Shown here: piece after piece, positions 1 to 7,960 of the stretch
How the letters are laid out: each line of letters begins with the position of its first letter
Position numbering within the stretch: the stretch's first letter is position 1
NCBI GenBank assembly: GCA_011526095.1
Contig: WYBA01000427.1
Location: 1-49,501, forward strand
From: Myxococcales bacterium
Lineage (GTDB): Bacteria; Myxococcota_A; Polyangia; Haliangiales; Haliangiaceae
Direction: 5' to 3'
Length of the DNA stretch: 49,501 bases
The notes under the pieces: model-generated
What the model saw: the letters and a program-made list of their open reading frames with translations, nothing else
The model's database searches: none
Told to the model about the DNA's origin: nothing
Program-made: the position numbers and the translations under genes

Positions 1-1344
1 GGTGGCCGCGGCGAAGGCGCGCGCGAACGACGGGACCGCCGCGACCTGCTCGGTCGCCGCGCCGTCGAGGGACGCGGTCGGCGCGGGCTGACCGCACCGC
101 GCGTTCACCTCGGCCTGCAGCGTGGTGAGCGCGGCGAGCAGCCGGCGCTCGTGCGCGGCGCACGCGAGCAGCGTCTCCGCCATCGGGCGCTGCGCTGCTG
201 GCGCGAGCTGCGCGTGGTCCGCCAGCCAGGCCAGCAGCGGCTCGACGTCCGGGGCCGCCGGGCGCGCGGCCAGCAGCGCGTCCACCGCCGGGCACGGCTG
301 GCCGCGAGCGGTCAGCGCCAGCGTCGACTCGAGCCAGCGCGTCATCGTCCGGCGTCCGGACACGAGCTCGGGCTGGTACAGCGGCATCAGCGCGGCGTGG
401 GCTTGACCGGCCGGGGCGCCCAGGGCGCGCACGACCTGCTCGACCACGGCCGTGGGCAGGCACGCCATCACGGCCGGCTGGTCGTGCAGCCGGGCGTGCG
501 CGCTGCGCAGCTCGTGGCGCAGCAGCTCGCGCCCGATCGTGATCGCGTTCATCTCCGCCGCGAACCCGAAGAAGTCGTCCACGTCGCCCACGATCGCCGC
601 GAGCTCGCGCGCGCCCTCGCCCTCCTCGCCGTCGTCGAGGCCGGGCGGGCCGCCGGACACGACGACCTCGAGCAGCTCCTCGATCATCGCCGGCGGCCCG
701 GCGCACACCGCGCCGCCCTGCCCGAGCACGCCGAGCACGTTCGCGAGCGTGACCAGCTCCTCGGCGGTGAGCGCGGCGGCGGGCTCGTCGGCCGCGAACA
801 GATCCACCTGCCCCGGCTCGTCGCCCGCCCGTCCCTCGAGCACGGCGTCGACGACGATCCGGTGCGCGCACAGGAACACGCCGGCCAGGCTCTTGAACAT
901 CGCGGCGACCAGCACCGGGACCTGCCCGTCGGCGAGCGGCGTCGTGCGACGCCGCACCAGGTAGCTCGGGATCAGCGTCGCGACCCGACCGAAGGTCCAC
1001 AGGTGCGGCAGCGTCCACGCCTCGCCCCCGGTCCGACGCCGGTACTCGTCCCGGAGCCAGCCGACCGCGCCGAGGAGCGGCCGGAACCGCCGCGTCAGCT
1101 GGCGCAGCGCCGACACGTTCATCCGCGCGCCGGGCACGCGCGCGCGGCTGTCGTCGTAGGGGCACGCGCGCCACTCCAGCTCGACGCCGACGCGGCTCGC
1201 CGCCGGCGCGTTGCCCTCGCCGAGCGGGCGGCCCTCGACGTCGCGCAGCGCGAGCGCCTCGTGGTAGGGCGTCGCCGCGCGCAGGCAGTCGCCGAAGCGC
1301 TCCGGCTGCGCCTGCCAGGTCGGTCCCGGTCCGTCGCTGGGCAC
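1..1344 (-). CDS. Large hypothetical protein, 3' end outside window
   Basis: An open frame on the minus strand runs from a GTG at 1344 to the window edge without a stop (448 codons), so the C-terminus is missing. I do not recognise the family. The protein is Leu/Ala/Glu-rich and apparently all-helical, with no signal peptide or clear membrane segment; a Glu/Gly-rich acidic stretch lies near the middle. The start is supported by a TATCGT box ending 6 nt before the GTG, the leaderless layout seen for many genes here. The opposite strand carries a 490-codon open frame, but its Arg/His-rich composition is that of an antisense shadow. Confidence is high that it is a gene and nil for function. Confidence 0.75.
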   Translation of the reverse strand, partial: MPSDGPGPTWQAQPERFGDCLRAATPYHEALALRDVEGRPLGEGNAPAASRVGVELEWRACPYDDSRARVPGARMNVSALRQLTRRFRPLLGAVGWLRDEYRRRTGGEAWTLPHLWTFGRVATLIPSYLVRRRTTPLADGQVPVLVAAMFKSLAGVFLCAHRIVVDAVLEGRAGDEPGQVDLFAADEPAAALTAEELVTLANVLGVLGQGGAVCAGPPAMIEELLEVVVSGGPPGLDDGEEGEGARELAAIVGDVDDFFGFAAEMNAITIGRELLRHELRSAHARLHDQPAVMACLPTAVVEQVVRALGAPAGQAHAALMPLYQPELVSGRRTMTRWLESTLALTARGQPCPAVDALLAARPAAPDVEPLLAWLADHAQLAPAAQRPMAETLLACAAHERRLLAALTTLQAEVNARCGQPAPTASLDGAATEQVAAVPSFARAFAAAT

Positions 1345-1350
1345 CCCGAG

Positions 1351-1356
1351 ACGATA
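1351..1356 (-). promoter_or_regulatory. -10 box TATCGT of leaderless gene
   Basis: TATCGT lies 6 nt upstream of the GTG at 1344, so transcription would begin at or next to the start codon. Confidence 0.45.
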
Positions 1357-1504
1357 CGCCGGCGCCCCGGCGCCGCGCCCCCCTCGCGAGCCGTGGCTAC
1401 TGGGTGCGCGGGGCGCGCCCCGCCGGAATCGTCCAGAACCGCGTTCGTACGGTCCCGGATCGCGGCGCGTCGGCGCCTCGTCGTGCGAGCATGCGTTCAC
1501 GACC

Positions 1505-1924
1505 GTGAGCTACTACATCCGCTACTTCGCCTCGCAGCCGATCACCGCCAAGCAGATCCACCAGGGGCTCCAGGCGGTCGACCCGACGTTCAAGATCGAC
1601 CTCGGCGAGCTCGTCCGCGGTGACGTCTCGCTCGGGCAGATCGAGGCCAACCAGGCCGGCGATGACCTGTTCAACGACGACGTCGCGCGCACGCTCCAGC
1701 TCGTCGGGTCGCGGAGCGGCGGCGCCGCGGCGGTGCCGCGCCTGAAGGCCGCGCGGACGATCGTGGTCGTGGGGCTCGACTGGGGATCGCTCGGCTCGGA
1801 GACCGTCCTCGGTCTGGCCGCGCCCCTGTGGGACGTGCTGGCTCGCCTCTCACCGGGGCTCTCGCACTGGGACGACAGCGGGATCTTCGACGGCGGCCAG
1901 CCGCTGGTCGATCTGAGCCGCTAG
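1505..1924 (+). CDS. Hypothetical protein, 139 aa
   Basis: A small soluble protein beginning with GTG at 1505 (N-terminus MSYYIRYFASQP). No signal peptide, membrane segment or catalytic motif is visible, and I do not recognise the family. The central part contains a hydrophobic beta-strand (ARTIVVVGLDWG) and Trp residues near the C-terminus. It is transcribed toward the MAPEG gene; the two share the tetranucleotide CTAG at 1921-1924, which gives a TAG stop to each strand. Codon use is like that of its neighbours. It is probably a real conserved hypothetical, because the frame is clean and the protein composition is normal. Confidence 0.7.
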   Translation: MSYYIRYFASQPITAKQIHQGLQAVDPTFKIDLGELVRGDVSLGQIEANQAGDDLFNDDVARTLQLVGSRSGGAAAVPRLKAARTIVVVGLDWGSLGSETVLGLAAPLWDVLARLSPGLSHWDDSGIFDGGQPLVDLSR

Positions 1925-2310
1925 ACGAGCGCCACGCCGACCATGACGGTGCCCACCAGGCCGCCCGCCCAGGCCAGCGTGCGCACGACCTTCACGCCGC
2001 CGAGGTAGGAGAGCGCGTGGACCACGCGGGCGCCGAGGAAGATCTGCGCGCCGAGGGCCGAGGTGCTGTTCGACGCGCCGGCCACGTGGACCACGAGCAC
2101 CAGGATCGCGAAGACCAGCAGGTTCTCCTTCAGGTTCTCCACCGCGCGACCGCCCCGCGCCATCCAAGGCGCGAGCGGCGCGCCGGGCTCGTCGCGATTG
2201 CCGAGCGCCCACGGCATGCCTCGCTGCGCGACGACCGCGTTCGCGAGGACGAAGTTCAGGACGAAGAGCAGCCCCGCGCTCGCGACGAGCATCCAGAGTT
2301 CGGTGGTCAT
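1921..2310 (-). CDS. MAPEG family membrane protein
   Basis: A 129-aa protein with about four hydrophobic segments, matching the size and layout of the MAPEG family (membrane-associated proteins in eicosanoid and glutathione metabolism). The N-terminal helix is followed by a cytoplasmic loop with an R-G-x-x-x-x-x-x-N-x-x-E pattern (GGRAVENLKENL), and then by the helix bearing A-R-x-x-H-x-x-x-Y (ARVVHALSYLGG), which are family signatures. Members are small glutathione-dependent transferases or peroxidases of the membrane; the substrate here is unknown. A TAGAGT box lies 6 nt before the ATG. The gene converges on the previous one with a shared CTAG stop. Confidence 0.85.
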   Translation of the reverse strand: MTTELWMLVASAGLLFVLNFVLANAVVAQRGMPWALGNRDEPGAPLAPWMARGGRAVENLKENLLVFAILVLVVHVAGASNSTSALGAQIFLGARVVHALSYLGGVKVVRTLAWAGGLVGTVMVGVALV

Positions 2311-2461
2311 CGCCTGACTCTAGCCCGGCGTGGATCGCGTCCCGGGGTGACGCCGCGCTACCGGAAGCGCCTCGGCCACGTGGCGGACAGCGCTGGCGCG
2401 CAGACCTCCGGCCGCATCGCGCGTCGGAGCACGGCGCGAGCTCGACCGTCTGCCGGCCCGC

Positions 2462-3055
2462 TCACTTCGGCAGGACGACGCTGTCGATCACGTGGATCAC
2501 GCCGTTCGAGGCCTCGATGTCGGCCTTGATGACGGTGGCGCCATCGACCTTCACGCCGCTCGACGTGTCGATCGTCAGCTCCGCGCCGTTGACGGTCTTC
2601 GCCGACTTCAGGCCGCCGACGTCCTTCGCCATGACCTTGCCCGCGACCACGTGGTAGGTGAGCACCGCGGTCAGCTTGGCCTTGTCGGCGAGCAGCGCGT
2701 CGAGGTCGGCCTTGGGCACCTTCGCGAAGGCCTCGTCGGTCGGCGCGAACACCGTGAACGGCCCGTCGCCCTTCAGCGTGTCGACGAGCCCGGCGGCCTC
2801 GAGCGCGGTCACCAGGGTCTTGAACGACCCGGCCGCCACCGCGACGTCGACGATGGTCCCGGCGGCGACCGGCGCGGGCTCGGTCTTGGCCGGCTCGGGC
2901 GTCTTGGCCGGCTCGGCGGTCTTGGCCGGCTCGGCGGTCTTGGCCGGCTCGGTGGGCTTGGCCGACTTGGCGGCGGGCTCGGCGGACTTGTCCTCCTCCT
3001 TCTTGCAAGCGGAGAGGGCGAACACGAGAGAGACGAAGATCGACAGGGTGCGCAT
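2462..3055 (-). CDS. Fasciclin (FAS1) domain lipoprotein
   Basis: 197 aa. Residues 1-17 form a lipoprotein signal peptide ending in the lipobox LSAC. A low-complexity linker of repeated AEPAKT/PEPAKT units follows (about 20-62), then one FAS1 domain (about 65-196). The domain shows the two fasciclin landmarks: H1 region FTVFAPTDEAF and the H2 region near the C-terminus (ASNGVIHVIDSVVLPK), with the YH motif (LTYHVVAGKV) between. FAS1 domains act as extracytoplasmic adhesion modules. Unlike many genes here it has a Shine-Dalgarno-like GAGGAA about 5 nt before the ATG. The direct repeats in the linker suggest repeat-length variation. Confidence 0.92.
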   Translation of the reverse strand: MRTLSIFVSLVFALSACKKEEDKSAEPAAKSAKPTEPAKTAEPAKTAEPAKTPEPAKTEPAPVAAGTIVDVAVAAGSFKTLVTALEAAGLVDTLKGDGPFTVFAPTDEAFAKVPKADLDALLADKAKLTAVLTYHVVAGKVMAKDVGGLKSAKTVNGAELTIDTSSGVKVDGATVIKADIEASNGVIHVIDSVVLPK

Positions 3056-3127
3056 GGTGATTCCTCGCCGCCTTCGAGGCTCCCGGCCGCCCCGAGGTTA
3101 CGCGCGAGGCCCTGCTACGGTGACCGG

Positions 3128-3349
3128 GTGCCCACGCCGCAGCTCCGTCACCTGATCGGCAGCAAGTGGACGCGCCTCGACGGCGCGTGGTCGTTCGTCC
3201 ACTGGGAGGTCGTCGCGCGCGACGGGGACGACGCGCTGCTCGTCGCCGTCCTCGATCGCGGCTGCCGTGAACGCGTGCCCTGGCGCGCGCTCGGCGACCG
3301 CGCCGCGTGGGCGCCGGGCTGGCGGCTCAGGGCCTGTCCGTCGACATGA
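3128..3349 (+). CDS. Small Trp-rich protein (TIGR02450-like)
   Basis: A 73-aa protein starting at a GTG that lies 6 nt after a TACGGT box (leaderless layout). It contains LIGSKWT near the N-terminus, a central HWEVV strand, the R-E-R-V-P-W-R-A-L segment and a closing WAPGW. These are the features of the short tryptophan-rich TIGR02450 family, whose function is unknown. The same frame stays open far upstream on the plus strand, but that part is antisense to the fasciclin gene and is not coding. The protein ends 132 nt before the large kinase gene. Confidence 0.7.
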   Translation: MPTPQLRHLIGSKWTRLDGAWSFVHWEVVARDGDDALLVAVLDRGCRERVPWRALGDRAAWAPGWRLRACPST

Positions 3350-3477
3350 GCGCCTTCATCGAAGGCCGGTCGCGCTGCCCGATCTGCGCCGCGGTCAGCA
3401 GCGCGTCGCACGCGTCGAGGTCGCCGATCCATCCTGCGCGGCCTGGGATGTCGAGCGCGACCAACGCGTACGGCGCG

Positions 3478-3483
3478 TACAAT
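3478..3483 (+). promoter_or_regulatory. -10 box TACAAT deciding the kinase start
   Basis: TACAAT is followed by 7 nt and a GTG at 3491. It overlaps the in-frame ATG at 3482, which would therefore lie upstream of the transcription start. Confidence 0.45.
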
Positions 3484-3490
3484 GGCAGGG

Positions 3491-6400
3491 GTGGCCGGAT
3501 CCTCCGCTGATGAGCCGCTCGACGAAGGGCTGGTCGCGCTGTTGCGCCGCGACGGGCGTTACCAGCCCCTTCGGCGCCTCGGCGCCGGCGCGTTCGGCTC
3601 GGTGTACGAGGTGCTCGACCGCGACCTCGACGCGGTGGTCGCGCTGAAGCTCCTCGACCGGACCGACCCAGGCTCGGTCTACCGCTTCAAGCAGGAGTTC
3701 CGTGAGCTCGCCGAGATGAGTCACCCCAACCTGGCGCGCCTCCACGAGCTGACCGCGCGGGACGAGCGCTGGTTCTTCACGATGGAGCTGGTCGAGGGGG
3801 AGAACTTCCTGGCGTACGTGCGCGGAGCTGTCGCACCGGTCGCCGCCGCGGTGCATCAGGACTCGACCGTCAGCCTCCCTTCGGACCGGGCGCCCCCCAC
3901 CGAGGCCACGGCGGCGGCCGGCCCCGCCCCCGACGCCGACACCGTGGCCCAGCGCATGAGCCTGCACGCGCGCGGCACGCCGCTGTCGCCGGACGGACTG
4001 ACCCGCCTGCGCGCCACCCTGCCGCAACTGGTCGCCGCGGTCCGCGCGCTGCACGCCGCCGGCAAGCTCCACCGCGACCTCAAGCCGTCGAACGTCCGGG
4101 TGACCGCCGACGGCCGCGTCGTGGTGCTCGACTTCGGGCTGGTGCTGCCGCTGCGGCGTGACGAGACCCGGTCCGCCCCCGCCGAGGCCGCCGGGACCCC
4201 CGCGTACATGGCGCCGGAGCAGGCGACCGGCGATCCGATCGACGAGGCCGCCGACTGGTACGCGGTCGGCGTCATGCTCTACGAGGCCCTCACCGGGACG
4301 CGCCCGTTCGGCCAGGTCGCGCGCGACAGCAGGATGGCGCTCAAGCAGCACGTCGACGGTCCGGCGCCCGGCGACTTCGTCGACGGCGTCCCCGACGACC
4401 TCGACCGGCTGTGCGCGGCGCTGCTGCGGGCCGAGCCTCGGCGCCGCCCGCGCGGCGACACGCTCGCGCGCGGCGCCGGCATCGCGCCGCGGTCGCCCGC
4501 GCCGGCCATCGACCACGCCGCGCTCGTCGGTCGCCAGGACGAGCTCGCGCGCTTGCTCGCCGCGTTCGAGGCCGTGCAGCGCGGTCACACCGCGCTGGCC
4601 TGGGTCCGGGGACCGTCGGGCATCGGCAAGAGCCGGCTGCTCGACGAGCTGGTGGCGCGCATCCGTGGCCGCGCCCCGGACGCGGTCGTGCTGCGCGGCC
4701 GGTGCCTGCAGCAGGAGACCGTTCCGTACCAGGGCTTCGACGCGGTGGTCGACGAGCTGTCACGTTTGCTGGTCGCGCTCCCTGCCGCCGAGGCCGCCGC
4801 GTACCTGCCGCGCGACGTCGTCGGCCTGTGCCGGCTGTTCCCGGTGATGGCGCAGCTCCCGGCCGCCGCCGCGGCGCGCAGCACCGCGCTGCTCGACCAG
4901 ATCGAGGCGCGCCGGCGCGCGTTCGGCGCGCTCGCCGAGCTGCTGGGACGGATCGCGGTCCATCGCCCGGTGGTGGTCATCGTCGACGATCTCCAGTGGG
5001 GCGACGACGACGGCGCCGCGCTCCTGCTCGAGCTGCTCCGCCCGGGCACCACCGCGCCGCGCGGGCTCGACACGCCGCCGCTGCTGTTCGTCGGCGCCTA
5101 CCGCGAGGATCAGGGCGACATCGGGCCGCTGCTGCGGCGCGTGCGCCCGAGCTGCGCGCGCATGCCCGCCGACGTGCACGTCGAGGAGGTCGAGCTGACG
5201 CCGCTCGGCGGCGCCGACGCGCTGGCGCTGGCGCGGCTCGTGGTCACCGACGACGACCACGCCGCGGCGCTGATCCGCGACGCCGAGGGCAGCCCGTTCC
5301 TCATCTGCGAGCTGGCGCGGCTCGGCGCGACGCGGACGCCGGGCCTGCCGCTGGTGGCGGCGCTCGCCCAGCGCACCGCCGCGCTCGACCTGCCGGCCCG
5401 CCGCCTGCTCGAGGCGATCGCGGTGGCCGGGCGCCCGCTGCCCCGCGCGATCGCGCTGCGCGCCGCCGACGCCGGCGAGGCCGCGCTGACCGCGCTGGCC
5501 GAGATCCGGGCAGGGCACCTGGTCCGGGTCGGCGGCGGCGGCGAGCTCGAGCCCTACCACGACCGCATTCGCGTGGCGCTGCTCGCGGGCATCACGCCGG
5601 CGAACCGGCTCGCCCTCCATCGTCGCCTCGCCGAGCTGACCGCCGCCGATCGGGACGCGCTGCCCGAGCACCTCGCCTGGCACCTCGCCGAGGCCGGCGA
5701 GCCGGAGCGTGCGGCGCCCTACGCGCTCGAGGCCGCCCGCCGCGCCGACGCGGCGCTGGCGTTCGATCGGGCCGCGACCCACTACCGACACGCGCTGGAC
5801 CTCGGTCGCTGGACCGCCGCCGAGCGCGAGCAACTCGAGCGCGCGTGCGGCGAGGCGCACAGCCTGGCCGGTCGCGGCGTCGACGCGGCGCGCGCGTTCC
5901 TGCGCGCCGCGCGGCTCGCCACCGGCGACGACGCGCTCGAGGCCCGCCGCCGAGCCGCCGAGCAGCTCTTGCTGTCGGGGCGGATCCAGCGCGGCCTCGT
6001 GGTCATGCGCTCGGTGCTGCGCGAGGTCGGCCTGGCGCTGCCCCGCTCGCGCCGTGGCGCCACGCTCGAGCTGATCTGGTCGACCGCGCGCCTGCGCCTG
6101 CGTGGCCGGCGCCTCCGCGCCCGCGCGCCGGAGCGCGTGCCACCGCTGCTGCGGCGTCGGCAAGCGGTGTGCTGGACCGTCGGCCACGGCCTCGCCGGCG
6201 TCGCGCCGGTCGACAGCTTGCTGTTCATCACCCGCGCCGCGCTGCTCGCGCTGGACGCCGGCGACCCCGCGCGCGCGTCGGTCGCGATCGCGCTCCACAC
6301 CTGCCTGCTCTCGGCGGTCTCGACCGCCGACGTCGAACCCGCCCTGCGCGACGCCGAGGCGCTGGCCGCGCAGTCCGGCGACCCCTACGCCATCCACCTC

Positions 6401-7321
6401 GTCGACGGGACGCGCGGCGCCGCGGCCTACTTCAACGGGGACCTGCGCCGCACGATCACGCTGTGCGACCGCACCGAGGAGCGCTTGCGCGAGCACTGCC
6501 GCGGCGTGGCGTTCGAGATCATGACGATGCAGTCGCTGGCCGACTTCGCGCGCGCCTGGTCCGGCGAATGGGCCGAGGCGGCGATCCGGATCGAGCGCCA
6601 GGGCCGCGAGGCCGAGGAGCGCGGCGATCTCTACGGCGCCGCCACGCTGCACGTCGCGATCGGCTGGGTCCGCCACCTCAGCGCCGACGACCCGGACGCC
6701 GCCGAGGCGATGGTCGACGACTACCTGGCCCGCTGGGGCCGCAGCGCGACCCACTACCAGCACTTCTACGAGGTCCTCAACCGCGGCCGCGCCTGGGTCT
6801 ACCGTGGCGAGCCCGAGCGCGCGCTGCAGCTGCTCGACGCGCGCTGGGCCGAGCTGCGCCGCGCCGGGCACTTCCGCGTCCGCGTCACCTGGGCGCTGAG
6901 CCTGATGCTGCGGCTCGAGAGCCTGATCGCCACCGCGCACCTGCGGCCGGACCGGCGCGCCGAGCTGCTGGCTCGCGCCGACCGCGATCTCCGCGCGCTG
7001 GCCCGGGTCCGCTTTCTCGGCGCCGGTGCCGGGGCGACCAACCTGCGTGGCTTCTGGCACTGGGCGCGCGGCGATCTCGACGCCGCCGCCACCACGCTGC
7101 GCGGGATCCTGCCGGCGCTCGACGAGCTCGGCTGGGGGCTCTACGCCGCCTCGACCCGGCTCATGCTGGGTCGCCTGCTGGGCGGCAGCGAGGGGGCCGC
7201 GCTGATCGCCGACGGCGAGCGCGCGTTCCGCGCCCAGGGCGCGCGCAACCCGCTCCGCCTCGCCAAGCTCCACGCACCCGGGCCCGTGGACGAGGGCTCC
7301 ACCCGGCTCCTCACCGGCTGA
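3491..7321 (+). CDS. Ser/Thr protein kinase fused to AAA ATPase and TPR-like C-terminus
   Basis: About 1276 aa. The N-terminal Hanks-type kinase has the Gly loop GAGAFGSV (34-41, numbered from the ATG at 3482), Lys56 in VVALKLL, HRDLKPSN with catalytic Asp199, DFG Asp217 and an APE-like MAPEQ. A low-complexity insert lies between the N-lobe and HRD. An AAA_16/STAND-type ATPase follows, with Walker A GPSGIGKS (377-384) and Walker B VVIVDDLQW (about 498). The remaining ~600 residues are helical TPR-like repeats. No transmembrane segment is seen, so it is probably cytosolic. The architecture resembles PknK-type sensor kinases that bind regulators through the C-terminal repeats. The start GTG 3491 is preferred over ATG 3482 because of the TACAAT box. 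A second gene of the same architecture lies at 41543-45124. Confidence 0.93.
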   Translation: MAGSSADEPLDEGLVALLRRDGRYQPLRRLGAGAFGSVYEVLDRDLDAVVALKLLDRTDPGSVYRFKQEFRELAEMSHPNLARLHELTARDERWFFTMELVEGENFLAYVRGAVAPVAAAVHQDSTVSLPSDRAPPTEATAAAGPAPDADTVAQRMSLHARGTPLSPDGLTRLRATLPQLVAAVRALHAAGKLHRDLKPSNVRVTADGRVVVLDFGLVLPLRRDETRSAPAEAAGTPAYMAPEQATGDPIDEAADWYAVGVMLYEALTGTRPFGQVARDSRMALKQHVDGPAPGDFVDGVPDDLDRLCAALLRAEPRRRPRGDTLARGAGIAPRSPAPAIDHAALVGRQDELARLLAAFEAVQRGHTALAWVRGPSGIGKSRLLDELVARIRGRAPDAVVLRGRCLQQETVPYQGFDAVVDELSRLLVALPAAEAAAYLPRDVVGLCRLFPVMAQLPAAAAARSTALLDQIEARRRAFGALAELLGRIAVHRPVVVIVDDLQWGDDDGAALLLELLRPGTTAPRGLDTPPLLFVGAYREDQGDIGPLLRRVRPSCARMPADVHVEEVELTPLGGADALALARLVVTDDDHAAALIRDAEGSPFLICELARLGATRTPGLPLVAALAQRTAALDLPARRLLEAIAVAGRPLPRAIALRAADAGEAALTALAEIRAGHLVRVGGGGELEPYHDRIRVALLAGITPANRLALHRRLAELTAADRDALPEHLAWHLAEAGEPERAAPYALEAARRADAALAFDRAATHYRHALDLGRWTAAEREQLERACGEAHSLAGRGVDAARAFLRAARLATGDDALEARRRAAEQLLLSGRIQRGLVVMRSVLREVGLALPRSRRGATLELIWSTARLRLRGRRLRARAPERVPPLLRRRQAVCWTVGHGLAGVAPVDSLLFITRAALLALDAGDPARASVAIALHTCLLSAVSTADVEPALRDAEALAAQSGDPYAIHLVDGTRGAAAYFNGDLRRTITLCDRTEERLREHCRGVAFEIMTMQSLADFARAWSGEWAEAAIRIERQGREAEERGDLYGAATLHVAIGWVRHLSADDPDAAEAMVDDYLARWGRSATHYQHFYEVLNRGRAWVYRGEPERALQLLDARWAELRRAGHFRVRVTWALSLMLRLESLIATAHLRPDRRAELLARADRDLRALARVRFLGAGAGATNLRGFWHWARGDLDAAATTLRGILPALDELGWGLYAASTRLMLGRLLGGSEGAALIADGERAFRAQGARNPLRLAKLHAPGPVDEGSTRLLTG

Positions 7322-7437
7322 CCCGCGTCGCCGGGTCGAGCGTCGCGACCGCCGCTCGAGCAGCAGGACGTGCGCGTGCTGGCCGAGCGGTCACGCACAG
7401 CGCGACCGCGTCACCGGTGGGGAACGTGGTTCCAGCT

Positions 7438-7602
7438 TCAGGCGGCGAGCAGCGCCGCGGCGGCGAGCGCGAAGACGCTCAGGCCGAAGAGCGAGGCGCG
7501 GAGCAAGAGGCGCTCGGCGGTGGCGGGCTGCGCGGGGACCTCGCCCGACGCAACCGGGAAGGTGGTGGCGAAGGCGAACCTGGCGGGGAATGGCGTCTTC
7601 AT
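7438..7602 (-). CDS. Possible 54-aa small membrane protein
   Basis: An open frame reads MKTPFPARFAFATTF at the N-terminus and ends in one strongly hydrophobic C-terminal segment (FGLSVFALAAAALLAA). This would make a tail-anchored or single-span membrane peptide. An in-frame ATG 9 nt further upstream (7613) is an alternative start. There is no convincing ribosome binding site. The segment fills an otherwise empty gap between the kinase and protease genes. Composition and a plausible transmembrane helix support it, but it is short and has no recognised homologue, so it remains tentative. Confidence 0.35.
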   Translation of the reverse strand: MKTPFPARFAFATTFPVASGEVPAQPATAERLLLRASLFGLSVFALAAAALLAA

Positions 7603-7689
7603 GGGAGCAACCATGTGCAGCCGTCATGCCGGATGCGAGGCGCGTGAAATCGGGCGATTGCCGGGCCGGCACGCGCGTACGTCACGACT

Positions 7690-7728
7690 CGTTACCGCGG
7701 GGGCGGCGCGCGAGTAACGGGGCGTTAC
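7690..7728. promoter_or_regulatory. Operator-like GTAACG inverted repeat
   Basis: GTAACG-GGG-CGTTAC at 7714-7728 is a perfect 6-bp inverted repeat, and a third half-site CGTTAC lies at 7690-7695. The cluster sits between the small leftward ORF (starting 7602) and the rightward protease gene (starting 7961). A dimeric regulator site is an inference. Confidence 0.35.
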
Positions 7729-7836
7729 CCGCCGCTCGATCTCCACGAACGGCCGCGACGAGCGGCACCAACCAGGGTCGTGCGGCGCTGTCCATGGGCC
7801 TCGCATCCAGCCGGCGTGCGCGCCGCCGCGATGTGT

Positions 7837-7885
7837 CGCTGTGTCGCTCGCCGCCGCGGGCGACCGACACGCGAGCGACACAGCG
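7837..7885 (+). promoter_or_regulatory. 15-bp perfect inverted repeat upstream of protease gene
   Basis: CGCTGTGTCGCTCGC at 7837-7851 is repeated exactly as its reverse complement at 7871-7885, with a 19-nt loop. TGTCGCT occurs twice in the left arm. The structure ends 75 nt before the protease ATG. It could be a 5'-UTR stem-loop, an attenuator or a paired operator. No U-tract follows. Confidence 0.45.
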
Positions 7886-7960
7886 CGCGCGGCGGATCGC
7901 GCCAGATCGGCGCCACGTAGCCCGCGCCGCTGGCACTCGCCTTGCGAACGGCGGTCGCGA

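Noticed and set aside
151..1623. 490-codon plus-strand open frame
   Set aside because: It is Arg/His/Ala-rich, matches nothing, and is antisense to the minus-strand frame at 1-1344, which has normal protein composition and a promoter-start arrangement.
4760..7273. 837-codon minus-strand open frame
   Set aside because: It is antisense to the kinase-ATPase gene with no domain, signal peptide or normal composition.
4411..7647. 1078-codon plus-strand open frame
   Set aside because: It is a shadow frame of the kinase-ATPase gene, made of Arg/Ala-rich low-complexity sequence typical of GC-rich alternative frames.
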